DNA of 64,000 nucleotides from UBA4733 sp036734945 (GTDB lineage: Bacteria; Chloroflexota; UBA4733), in the NCBI GenBank assembly GCA_036734945.1, contig DAIMXP010000004.1, forward strand, positions 1 through 64,000, in the 5' to 3' direction. Within the stretch, counting starts at the first letter, position 1, and the number at the start of each line of letters is the position of its first letter. Positions 41,769 through 50,300 of this stretch are shown piece after piece. Position numbers and translations under genes: made by a program. Under the pieces are notes generated by a model that worked only from the letters and a program-made list of their open reading frames with translations, had not been told where the DNA came from and did no database searches.

Positions 41769-43301
41769 GTGGCTGGAACACCCAACATCGTCGTCATCAT
41801 GACCGATCAACAGCGGGCAGACTTCACGCGCGCTGGCGGGTTTGCGCTCGACACGACGCCGTTCATCGATACGCTTGGCCGCTCCGGCGCCCGCTTTCGA
41901 AACGCCTACACCCCTATGCCCGTCTGCGCGCCGGCCCGCTGCAGCCTGTTCACCGGTCGCTACCCCAAGGCCACGCACGTCCGCCAGAACAGCGCCACCG
42001 GCAACATCTTCCGGCCGGCCGATCTGGTCGACGTCCTGCGCGAGCGCGGCTACCGCCTTTACCTGGCCGGCAAGAATCACAGCTACCTGCGCCGGGAGGA
42101 CTTCGACGGCTTCGCCGCGCCCTATAGTCATGTTGGCGGCCCAGCGGAAGGAAAGACTGAGGCCGAGGCAGCATTCGACGCGTGGCTGAAGACGCTGGAC
42201 GGCGGAGTCAGCCCGGAGCCGACACCGTTTCCGCTCGCTTGCCAGTTGCCTTGCCGCATCGTGCGCGATGCCATTGCGCTGGTCGATCATGCCGACGAGC
42301 GGCCGTTTTTTCTCTGGCTCTCCTTTCCGGAGCCGCACAACCCGTATCAGGTGCCGGAGCCTTACTTCAGCCTGTTCCCCGAGGAACTGCTGCCGGACCG
42401 TGTAGCCGGGCCGGAGGCGGCGGAGGCCAAAGGCGGCTCGTGGCGTTGGCTGCGCCGCCTGACCGAAAGCAAACGACCGGGCTACGACAAGCAGTGGCGG
42501 CGCTACCGCGCCACCTACTGCGGCATGCTGCGCCTGCTGGATGACCAGATCCGGCGCTTTGTGGCCCACCTGGAAGCCCGCGGCGTGCTGGACAACACGC
42601 TGCTGATCTTCTGCTCCGACCACGGCGACTACGCCGGCGACTACGGCTTGCAGCGCAAGGGCGCCGGACTGCCCGAGTGCCTGGTCCGCGTGCCGTTGCT
42701 CATGACGGGGCCCGGCATCGTCCACCAAGAGGCGCCACTGCCCGAATTCGTCTCCCTGGTCGACCTGATGCCGACGCTCTGCGAAGCCATCGGCGCGCCA
42801 ATCCCCTACGGTGTCCAGGGACGCAGCCTCTGGCCCCTGCTGACCGGGCGGGACGACTATCCGCCGGAGGAGTTCCGCAGTGTGTACGCGGAGCTCGGCT
42901 TTGGCGGTCTGCCATATACCGCTGAGGAATATCCGCCTCTGCACTTTCCCTACGAGGGGAGGCGCCTCGACGAACTGAACAGCGTCACTCAGAGCGGCAA
43001 CCTGAAGATGGTGCGCATGGGCCAGTGGAAGCTGCTGTTCGATCTGCTCGGTCGGCGCGAGCTGTACGACCTCGAAAATGACCCGGGCGAGCTCCGCAAC
43101 CGCCACGATGATCCGGCGCTGCGCGATGTTCGCCTTGCGCTGACTGAGGAACTGCTGCACTGGACGATTCGCACAGAAGACGACCTACCCGATGCCGCTT
43201 ATACGCCGAAGCGCGCTGAACATAACTGGCAGGCGCTCAATCATCTGGATGACCGTCCCGGGGGCACAGTAGTACTGGCGGAGACTGGAGGAATGTCGTG
43301 A
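41769..43301 (+). CDS. Cys-type sulfatase, no signal peptide
   Basis: This 510-residue sulfatase (from the GTG at 41769; a GTG at 41724 is an alternative) has GTPNIVVIMTDQQRADFT, the maturation motif MPVCAPARCSLFTGRYP with Cys53, YLAGKNHSYLRR, and LLIFCSDHGDYAGDYGLQRK. The C-terminal LYDLENDPGELRNRHDDP closes the fold. The stop overlaps the GH51 start in GTGA, so the two enzymes are made together. That pairing suggests a sulfated arabinan or arabinogalactan-type oligosaccharide as substrate (inference). Confidence 0.9.
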   Translation: MAGTPNIVVIMTDQQRADFTRAGGFALDTTPFIDTLGRSGARFRNAYTPMPVCAPARCSLFTGRYPKATHVRQNSATGNIFRPADLVDVLRERGYRLYLAGKNHSYLRREDFDGFAAPYSHVGGPAEGKTEAEAAFDAWLKTLDGGVSPEPTPFPLACQLPCRIVRDAIALVDHADERPFFLWLSFPEPHNPYQVPEPYFSLFPEELLPDRVAGPEAAEAKGGSWRWLRRLTESKRPGYDKQWRRYRATYCGMLRLLDDQIRRFVAHLEARGVLDNTLLIFCSDHGDYAGDYGLQRKGAGLPECLVRVPLLMTGPGIVHQEAPLPEFVSLVDLMPTLCEAIGAPIPYGVQGRSLWPLLTGRDDYPPEEFRSVYAELGFGGLPYTAEEYPPLHFPYEGRRLDELNSVTQSGNLKMVRMGQWKLLFDLLGRRELYDLENDPGELRNRHDDPALRDVRLALTEELLHWTIRTEDDLPDAAYTPKRAEHNWQALNHLDDRPGGTVVLAETGGMS

Positions 43302-44962
43302 CAGAGCAGGTGACGGCACGGATCGGCATCGACAGCCGAGGCGTCCTGGGGCGCGTTGATCGTGCCATCTACGGTCACTTCCTGGAGGGCAACTTCTTTG
43401 GCAACATCCAAGGCGGTGTCTTCGATGAAGGCTCGCCGCTGGCGCTGACTGAGACCGGACCGCGCAACGGGTTGCGCCGCGACGTAGTTGAGGCTTGTCA
43501 CGAGCTTGGCGTGCCAGTCGTCCGCTGGCCGGGTGGCAATTATGCCTCAGCCTACCACTGGGAGGATGGGATCGGTCCGCGTGACCGGCGTCCCCGGCGC
43601 CTGGAACTGACCTGGGGCGGGCAGGACGGCATGTCCAAAGAGGAGGACAACCACTTCGGCACCGACGAATTCCTGGCCTGGTGCGCCGCCGTCGGTGCCG
43701 AGCCCTACCTCAACAACCCCTGTCGGAGCGTCGAGGAAGCCGTGCGCTGGGTCGAGTACACCAACTACAATGGCGACTCCTTCTACAGTCGGCTGCGTGC
43801 CGCCAACGGTCATCCTGACCCCTACGGGGTGCGGTACTGGGGACTGGGCAACGAGGTCTACGGCCGGTGGCAAATGGGCCACCGCGACGCGGCACAGTAC
43901 GCCGCCGACGCGCGCGAGCATGGCGTCTTCATGCGTCACGTCGACCCGTCGATCCAGCTCATCGGCGTCGGCTGTCCCAGCGAGGAGTGGACACGGACGC
44001 TCCTGCAAAAGGCCGGATCGCTCCTCGACTACGTCTCCATCCACCTCTATGGCGCCAGCCGGCACCTGTTCACGGCACCCGCCGGCAACGACGAGTACGA
44101 GATGACCGTGGCACAGCCGCTGTTCTTCGAAGCGGAATTGCGCGCCTACGCCGACCTCGTCGCTACGGAGGCGCAGCGCGCGGGCATCCAACGACCGCTG
44201 TCGCTGGCCCTGGACGAGTGGAACATGCGGCACTACGAACCGGCAGACTGGCCGGTGCCCAGGCCCGGGCAAGACGGCGGAATCGCGCCACGCCAGCTTC
44301 CCCTGACCGACCCCTCTACTGTGCAGCGGCTGCGGGTCAACCGCTGGAGCCCGCGCACATCGGCGGACGCGCTCTTTTACGCGGGCGTGCTGCACGTGCT
44401 CCAGCGCCAAACTGGCCACATCGTGCCGGTGCGTCTCGCCAATACCGTGAATCTCGTTAATGCGAACGGGTTGTTCGCGGTGCGCCCGGACGGACTGGTG
44501 AGGTCGACAATATACTACGTCTGGGAACTCTTCCAGAACCACACCGGCCCGATCGCCCTTTCTGCTGCCGTCGAAACGGCTGGCGAATTGCGGAGTGTGC
44601 GGTGGGGAGCAGAAGTCTCGGCCCAAGGGCTATTTAGGAGCCGATCTGCCTTCGTGCCCTATATTGACGCCGCTGCCACGCTGAGCGAGGACCGACGGAC
44701 GATCCACCTTAGTGTGATCAACCGCCACCGCTCGGCGGCCATTACGACGCAGCTGGTCGTGGACGGCCGCCTGGAGCGGGTGCCGCCGCGGGCGAGCGTG
44801 GCGGCCTTGGGAGCCGACATTGACGACCCGCTGGCCGTGAACACGATCGAGGACCCCGACCGAGTCGTGACGCGCCAGCTTGGTACGGTCGATCTTGCTG
44901 AGGGCAGGTATACCTTCCCGCCACACTCTATCACCCTCCTGTCAATGCTTCAGGACTGGTGA
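43298..44962 (+). CDS. GH51 alpha-L-arabinofuranosidase
   Basis: This 554-residue enzyme releases terminal alpha-L-arabinofuranose from oligosaccharides by a retaining mechanism. The family-51 signature includes YGHFLEGNFFGNIQGGVFDE, VVRWPGGNYASAYHWEDGIG, the acid/base Glu186 in WGLGNEVYGRWQMGH and the nucleophile Glu307 in LALDEWNMRH. The C-terminal beta-sandwich is complete, ending PPHSITLLSMLQ. No signal peptide, so it acts on imported oligosaccharides, normal for bacterial GH51. GTG start overlaps the sulfatase stop. Confidence 0.9.
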   Translation: MTEQVTARIGIDSRGVLGRVDRAIYGHFLEGNFFGNIQGGVFDEGSPLALTETGPRNGLRRDVVEACHELGVPVVRWPGGNYASAYHWEDGIGPRDRRPRRLELTWGGQDGMSKEEDNHFGTDEFLAWCAAVGAEPYLNNPCRSVEEAVRWVEYTNYNGDSFYSRLRAANGHPDPYGVRYWGLGNEVYGRWQMGHRDAAQYAADAREHGVFMRHVDPSIQLIGVGCPSEEWTRTLLQKAGSLLDYVSIHLYGASRHLFTAPAGNDEYEMTVAQPLFFEAELRAYADLVATEAQRAGIQRPLSLALDEWNMRHYEPADWPVPRPGQDGGIAPRQLPLTDPSTVQRLRVNRWSPRTSADALFYAGVLHVLQRQTGHIVPVRLANTVNLVNANGLFAVRPDGLVRSTIYYVWELFQNHTGPIALSAAVETAGELRSVRWGAEVSAQGLFRSRSAFVPYIDAAATLSEDRRTIHLSVINRHRSAAITTQLVVDGRLERVPPRASVAALGADIDDPLAVNTIEDPDRVVTRQLGTVDLAEGRYTFPPHSITLLSMLQDW

Positions 44963-44964
44963 TT

Positions 44965-45390
44965 CTTAGTGCGACAACGGGGCTTGCTCGGTAGCGGTCA
45001 ACGGAACCGTGGCCATGCCGCCATCTTGAGTTTGGGCGGTCGTCCGCGGCGTTTGGTATGAGCCAGGCTGGCAGGGCGAGCTGGTAGCACAGCAGCTCGT
45101 CCATGGATCGGCGGTCGTCAGTGAGGCCGGCGGCCAGCAGAAGTTGTGAGCGCAACCCAGCAGGAACATCCCGGCGACGAGGCGGACCTCCGTCTCGGCG
45201 TGCCCCGGGCGATGCGATGCGGTACGGCGACGACGTTGCGCTTGGTGTACTGCTTGACCACCTGACCCGACTGGAAGCCGGCGTCAAGCGCCAGGCGGGG
45301 CCGTTCGCGCCGGCCCGTGCGAATCGGATGGCGGAAGGGTCCCCAGGCCGACCAAATCGGCCTGGGGACTCGCCGTGTCACCGCCTCGGC
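44965..45390 (-). mobile_element. Degraded 3' part of a DDE-type transposase
   Basis: Reading the minus strand across several frames gives PFRHPIRTGRRERPRLALDA, SGQVVKQYTKRNVVAVPHRI, then in other frames LVAGMFLLGCAHNFCWP, AGLTDDRRSMDELLCYQLAL and KRRGRPPK. In this order they match, from memory, the end of an IS1-like transposase common in Chloroflexota. Frameshifts and a deletion of the catalytic middle make it dead. It abuts the truncated sulfatase, so its insertion or later decay removed that gene's 3' part. No terminal repeats could be recognised. Confidence 0.55.
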
Positions 45391-45920
45391 CGGCGGCATC
45401 CCGCCCGACCATCCTGCTGCCGCTTTCGGAAATCGGCGCGATATGTTTCCAGCAAACCCAAGTCGCGCCAGCGGCGCGAGAGGTAGCTATCCGTCTTGGT
45501 CAAAGCCGCCGGCCCGGGAATTTCATGCACATCGTCGAAGCCGCGGGTGTGAACATACGGCTCGTGCTCCACGAGGCTGCGCCCCGCATCGTCCGGCCAG
45601 AAGTGCAGCTTGCCAATCGCTGCCGTGTGGTAGCCGGCACGCTGGAGCAGTTGCCCATAGGTCTCGTCGTCTTCGGGAAGATGTCCGGCGTTGTCCTGGA
45701 TGTGGTGATTGTGTGGATAGAGTCCCGAGATCACCAATGCACGAGCGGGCATGCACAGTGGACTGGCGCAGTAGGCCCGTGTGAAGACCGTCCCCTCGCG
45801 GGCCAGCCGGTCGACGTTCGGCGTGCGGTACACCGGATGCCCGGCGAAACCGAGCGCGTCGGCACGCATTTCTTCCGGCATGAGGATAAGCACGTTGGGC
45901 CGTTGGCCCGCTCGCTGCAT
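45378..45920 (-). pseudogene. N-terminal third of a sulfatase, truncated by a transposase relic
   Basis: From ATG 45920 (overlapping the nitrilase stop in TGATG) it reads RPNVLILMPEEMRADALGFA, the maturation motif SPLCMPARALVISGLYP with Cys56, and IGKLHFWPDDAGRS. Homology ends after about 165 residues near 45420; the remaining codons come from transposase sequence. The second metal-binding Asp/His region and the C-terminal domain are gone, so it cannot work. Unlike its paralogues, the first metal-site Asp (TDQQ/ADQH in the others) is Glu (PEEM). Confidence 0.8.
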
Positions 45921-47323
45921 CAGTGTACCTTTCCAGATATGGTCCGGGGCACATGCAGAACGGGGTCCGCCAGGGCGCCGTACACAGCCGGTCGCCGCAT
46001 CGACCGGAGCACGGCCTGCATGGTGGAACCTCGCCAATGCGCCCGGCAGTCATCGACATTGACGTCCGCCCAGATGACGTCCCGACCGCCATCGTTATAG
46101 GCCAGCGTTTTGCCCCAGGGGGCGGCGATCATGCTGCCTTCGTTTTCGTTGCGCGCTGCCGCGAGGTACAGATGGTTGTCAAAGGCATGGGCACACTGGG
46201 CGAGTTCCCAGCGCTGGCGATGGAAGCCAGCGTTGCCATGCACCCAGTTCGTTGCCCGGAAGTCGCCCATGATCGGCATGAGCACCACTTCCGCGCCGCG
46301 GACGGCTAGAATCCTGGCGGCTTCCGACGCGGCTGAATCCATGCAAATGAGCATGCCCACCCGGACTCCGTCAAACTCGTAGACCGGAAAGTCCTGGCCC
46401 CCCGTGATCCCCTGCCGCACCTCGCCGATGGCCAGGTGTACTTTCCGGTAGCTTCCGCCAATGGCGCCGTCACGATCAAGGAGTAAGGCCGTGTTGTAGA
46501 CCACCTCGCCGCACGCTCCGGAGCGCTCGAACACGGAAAAGCAGATACCCATCCGATACGCCCGTGCCACCTCCTGAAATGGCTTGAGCCAGGTGCCGTC
46601 GAGTGGCACAGCATTGCGGTGCAGGGCGTCCGGGTCACGGTCGGGGCCTCCCCAGGTGAGTATCGTTTCGGGAAGGCACACCAGGTCGATGCCGGCTTCG
46701 CCGGCTCGCTTGCACTGGTCGAGGTAGTGTGACGCATTCGCCCCAGTACCCGCCCAGTGTGGTGGGCGGCCCGAGGCAATGCCCAGCCGCAACGTCCGGG
46801 CCGGGCGCGGCGCGACCGCCTGGAGACGCCAATCGTGCCAACGAACGCGCCCGGCAGAAGACCAGCGCAAGCCGCAGCGTATCCCGAGATGTATCGCGCC
46901 GGGCAGACATCGTAAGCGTTTGGCGAAGCGCAACTGAAGATTGGTCCCAGTCGAGCCTTCAGCGGCAACGCAAGCCTCAAGGAACACGGGGTCCCAGTCC
47001 AGCTCGGCGCCGGTGGCGCCATACCAGTAGGCCTCGACAACGAGCTCGTCGGGGCCACGCGTGAGATTGGTGCTATCTGCAGTCAGGTCGAAGAACAGTT
47101 CAGTATCCGGTGGCGCCGGCATGGCGTAGCGAAGTTCCCAACCGCCGTAACAGCCAACGCTGCCGTTGGATTCCGTCCATAACGCGGTCCCCGCGCCTTC
47201 GATCCAGACGCGCGGCGCGATCGCTGCGCGGCAGACCCAGGGCGCCACAGTGGGGCCCGATACGCGAACCGGCCGCGAAAGTGTTGGAGATGTTGCAGCC
47301 AGGATATCACCGACTGTACGCAT
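45920..47323 (-). CDS. Nitrilase-superfamily amidase with N-terminal beta domain
   Basis: This 467-residue protein has a C-terminal nitrilase fold from about residue 175 with the full triad: Glu in LVCLPETILTWGG, Lys in SYRKVHLAIGEV, Cys in GMLICMDSAASEA. The first ~170 residues (WVCRAAIAPRVWIEGAG, GWELRYAMPAPPDTELFFDL) look like an added beta-sandwich, possibly carbohydrate-binding. Members hydrolyse nitriles, amides or N-carbamoyl groups. It lies between two sulfatase genes on the same strand, with 44 bases to the upstream one and an overlap to the truncated one. The start at 47323 follows GGAGGG. Confidence 0.82.
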   Translation of the reverse strand: MRTVGDILAATSPTLSRPVRVSGPTVAPWVCRAAIAPRVWIEGAGTALWTESNGSVGCYGGWELRYAMPAPPDTELFFDLTADSTNLTRGPDELVVEAYWYGATGAELDWDPVFLEACVAAEGSTGTNLQLRFAKRLRCLPGAIHLGIRCGLRWSSAGRVRWHDWRLQAVAPRPARTLRLGIASGRPPHWAGTGANASHYLDQCKRAGEAGIDLVCLPETILTWGGPDRDPDALHRNAVPLDGTWLKPFQEVARAYRMGICFSVFERSGACGEVVYNTALLLDRDGAIGGSYRKVHLAIGEVRQGITGGQDFPVYEFDGVRVGMLICMDSAASEAARILAVRGAEVVLMPIMGDFRATNWVHGNAGFHRQRWELAQCAHAFDNHLYLAAARNENEGSMIAAPWGKTLAYNDGGRDVIWADVNVDDCRAHWRGSTMQAVLRSMRRPAVYGALADPVLHVPRTISGKVH

Positions 47324-47367
47324 ACTTTGGCCCTCCAGGGCATCCCGCACGTAACGACGCGGCTTGA

Positions 47368-48879
47368 CTATAGACGCTGGCCGAATGCATCGACCTTTGG
47401 CGCGTTGTGCGACGCCGTGCGCATCGCCGGATCGCCAGACCAGGCGGTCTGCTGCGTCTGGACCAAGCGGTCGAGCAGCAGTTCGGCGTGGCGTACGACC
47501 TCCTGGCGGTAGGCCGGATCGCTCGCCACGTTGGTGAGTTCGTTCGGGTCCGCCTGCAGGTCGTAGAACTCTACCGGCCGGCCGGCTCCGGAGAACACAT
47601 ACTTGTAGCGGTCGGTACGCAAGCACATCGAACGCCAGCGCTGGTGCTTCGGGACGTACTCGCAAAGGATCGCCTCCTTGCCTCCGAGCGCCGGGTCCGT
47701 CAGGTCTACCGCTTCCAGGATCGGGCGCAAACTGACGCCCGGCAGCGAAGGCGGCTGCGGGATGCCGGCGTAGTCCAGCATGGTCGGGGCCAGGTCCATG
47801 TGCTCGACCAGCCCGTCATAGTGACGCTGCTCCGGGGCGCCGCCGTTGCTCGGCACGCTGCCCGGTGGCACCAGCAGGTAGGGCACTCGCACCACCGGCT
47901 CCGTGAAGTTCTCCTTGCCGAGTTTGCCGAAGTCGCCCAGCATGTCGCCGTGGTCGGACGTGAAGATCACCAGCGTGTTGTCCCAGAGGCCACGGCGGGT
48001 GAGGGTCTCCATGATCCGGCCCACCATGTCGTCGATGAACGTCGTCATCGCCCAATAGTAGGCGGTGATCTTGCGGATGAGTGCTTCGCCATCGGGGCGG
48101 TCGAAGCGGCTGGGCCGGTCGCCCCCATCGACGCCCTGCTGCCGGGCATGCAGCAGCCGCGGCAGCGGCACGTCGTTGGGACGGTAGCGACTGGCGTAAG
48201 ACTCCGGCGGGTCGTACGGTGGATGCGGCCCGCAAAAGCCGCACCAGGCGAAGAACGGGCGCTCGTGTGACCGTTCCAGGTAGTCCCAGGTCTGTTCGGC
48301 GATCCAGTAGTCCACGTACTCGTCTGCCGGCAGGACGTTCACGATTGCAGTCGCCTGCCCCCGATATTCCTCCTGTCGGCGCTGCGCGTACAGCGCCTCA
48401 GTAGCGCCTGGGTGCTTGCGCTCCAACCATTCGCCATAGACTGGTCCCAGTTGGGACGGCCCGAGCGGAGAACCTTCCGCGACGGTCCAGCGCGCTCCTT
48501 TGCCCATGGTGAGACCCAGTTCGTCGAGGCCCTTGGGAGGCAGCATGTGGATCTTGCCAAACGCGGCCGTTGCGTAGTCGGCCTGCTGCAGGCGCTCCAT
48601 AAAGGTGGTTTCCCAGGGTGGCAGGCCGGGCGTGTCCCCTATGGCTTCCACCATATGGTCCACGCCGTGCTGGTGCACGTAGCGTCCGGTCTGGATGCAG
48701 GCGCGGCTCGGGATGCAGACCGGGTTCTGCACGTAGCCGTGGCAAAACGTCGTGCCCATGCCTGCCAGCCGGTTGAGGTTCGGCGTCTGTACCAAGGGGT
48801 TGTTCACGCTCAACGCGTCATAGCGTTGCTGGTCGGTCGTTATCAGCAGCACATTCGGCTGCCGGGGCGATGCGGTCAT
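47368..48879 (-). CDS. Cys-type sulfatase, no signal peptide
   Basis: This 503-residue sulfatase starts MTASPRQPNVLLITTDQQRY and has the maturation motif NPVCIPSRACIQTGRYV with Cys55, FGKIHMLPPKGLD, and LVIFTSDHGDMLGDFGKLGK for metal binding. The end FYDLQADPNELTNVASDP is typical. No export signal. CGAGGAGAGCGC precedes the ATG. It leads the sulfatase - nitrilase - truncated sulfatase run and follows the truncated binding-protein fragment by 47 bases, so PIG-L, binding protein and sulfatase probably formed one operon. Confidence 0.9.
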   Translation of the reverse strand: MTASPRQPNVLLITTDQQRYDALSVNNPLVQTPNLNRLAGMGTTFCHGYVQNPVCIPSRACIQTGRYVHQHGVDHMVEAIGDTPGLPPWETTFMERLQQADYATAAFGKIHMLPPKGLDELGLTMGKGARWTVAEGSPLGPSQLGPVYGEWLERKHPGATEALYAQRRQEEYRGQATAIVNVLPADEYVDYWIAEQTWDYLERSHERPFFAWCGFCGPHPPYDPPESYASRYRPNDVPLPRLLHARQQGVDGGDRPSRFDRPDGEALIRKITAYYWAMTTFIDDMVGRIMETLTRRGLWDNTLVIFTSDHGDMLGDFGKLGKENFTEPVVRVPYLLVPPGSVPSNGGAPEQRHYDGLVEHMDLAPTMLDYAGIPQPPSLPGVSLRPILEAVDLTDPALGGKEAILCEYVPKHQRWRSMCLRTDRYKYVFSGAGRPVEFYDLQADPNELTNVASDPAYRQEVVRHAELLLDRLVQTQQTAWSGDPAMRTASHNAPKVDAFGQRL

Positions 48880-48926
48880 GCGCTCTCCTCGTCGATTCGA
48901 TCCATGATGTTCGATCCTTGCCCCGG

Positions 48927-49385
48927 CTATTGCTTCGCCTGGCTCTTCAGCATGTTGTCCAGGGTCGGCGTGATCTTGGCGGCCACGTCGCTGGCGGAGG
49001 CCTGCCCATTCCAGGCCGGGGCGAGGCCATCGTTCATCACCTTACTCCACTGGTCCCAGCCTGGGACGTACCACCAGGGACTGAAGCCGTCGGTCGTGAC
49101 GGTGTCATAGAAGGCCTCCAGGAAGCGGCTCGGCTTGCCGTCCGGCGGCAGGGCGTACTTGCCCATGGAGCGGCGACCTGGGTTCCAGACGCTATTCTGA
49201 CCGATATACTTCTGCGCGTCGTCGGAAATCATGAACTTGGACCAACTCCAGGCTTCGTCGGGGTGCTTGGCGCCGCTGACAATGGCGAAGCCTTGCCCGC
49301 CAACGATCTGCAACCGCTGCGTGCCCTTCGGGACGGGTGCGACGTCGTAGTTCTGCACGGCGACACCTGGGGAGTGCTCAACCAT
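48927..49385 (-). pseudogene. C-terminal fragment of a substrate-binding protein
   Basis: The 152-codon frame holds only the last third of a family-1 binding protein: VAPVPKGTQRLQIVGGQGFA, GAKHPDEAWSWSKFM, FSPWWYVPGWDQWSKVMNDG. Signal peptide, lipobox and ligand-binding first lobe are missing. The ATG at 49385 lies inside the end of the PIG-L gene (overlap of 8 bases) and is probably accidental. The upstream part was evidently lost and the PIG-L gene now abuts it. Confidence 0.75.
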
Positions 49386-50127
49386 TCATCAAGGGCAACT
49401 CGGCCGTTCGGAAGTGGTCACGGGTGAGCTGGGCCAGACGCATGCTCCCCCACGTCTGAAAGATCGGCTCAGCATAGGCCACGCCACAGCGCATGCCCCA
49501 GAAGCGATTCGCCGCCTGGACGACCTCCCGCATTTTCTGTTGGCCGGCATGGCTGAAGATGGGGCGCGTATCGGTGAGTGCTGCAAGCTTCTGGTCGAAC
49601 ACGTCGGAAATGTCGAACAGGAGATCCGGCGCATGCAGTTCTTCGGTGTCATATTCGATGGTGTACATCCAGGCGCTGCGGAGTTGACATGGCGGCGCAT
49701 CGAATGCCATGCCCGGGTGACCGACATAGTACATCACATCCTTCATCACCTCGGATAAGTTGCGATGATCGGCGTGGGTGTCCCATGGGGTCGTAAAGAG
49801 GATGACGTTCGCCGCTAATTGCCGGAGCTCGTTCACCAGGCGGGTCTTCACCTCCCAAGAGGGGATGATGGTATTGCCAGGCAGGCCGAGGAACTTGGTA
49901 TCCGCGCCGAGTACACGCGCGATATCCTCGCCCTCCTTACGACGGATCTGTTTGGCTTCCTCTTGTGCCGGTCCGGGTGTGCGCACCGTCTCTCCGTAGG
50001 TCACCGAGAGGATAGTGGCCTGGTGGCCGCGTTTCACGTAGCTGGCGATGATGCCACCGGCTCCCACGGCAACATCATCGGGATGGGCGCCCACGCCCAC
50101 GATATGCAAGGGTGCTTCAGTGGCCAC
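49378..50127 (-). CDS. PIG-L family deacetylase (LmbE-like)
   Basis: This 249-residue zinc-dependent deacetylase has the motif HIVGVGAHPDDVAVGAGG and the partner His site in TTPWDTHADHRNLSEV, plus TYGETVRTPG. The family removes N-acetyl groups from GlcNAc-containing molecules. GTG start at 50127 follows ATGAGGAGA. Here it may deacetylate imported N-acetylated sugars (inference). The gene is complete and lies between a full binding-protein gene upstream and a truncated one downstream. Confidence 0.85.
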   Translation of the reverse strand: MATEAPLHIVGVGAHPDDVAVGAGGIIASYVKRGHQATILSVTYGETVRTPGPAQEEAKQIRRKEGEDIARVLGADTKFLGLPGNTIIPSWEVKTRLVNELRQLAANVILFTTPWDTHADHRNLSEVMKDVMYYVGHPGMAFDAPPCQLRSAWMYTIEYDTEELHAPDLLFDISDVFDQKLAALTDTRPIFSHAGQQKMREVVQAANRFWGMRCGVAYAEPIFQTWGSMRLAQLTRDHFRTAELPLMNG

Positions 50128-50300
50128 GGTGTCTCCTCATCAACTTCAATCGCCGGGTTTCAGACGAACTGCGGTAAAGACGACGCATCAACACGCAAGA
50201 ACTCCGCTAATACTGCCTCCGCCTGTTCCAGAGCTTGGTATCTGTTGAATGCCGGACAAATCGGCCCACGCCAATCCTTGCCAAAGTTATGGCCATGTGC

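Noticed and set aside
41493..43160. 555-codon open frame on the minus strand
   Set aside because: It is antisense to a canonical sulfatase and the end of a binding-protein gene.
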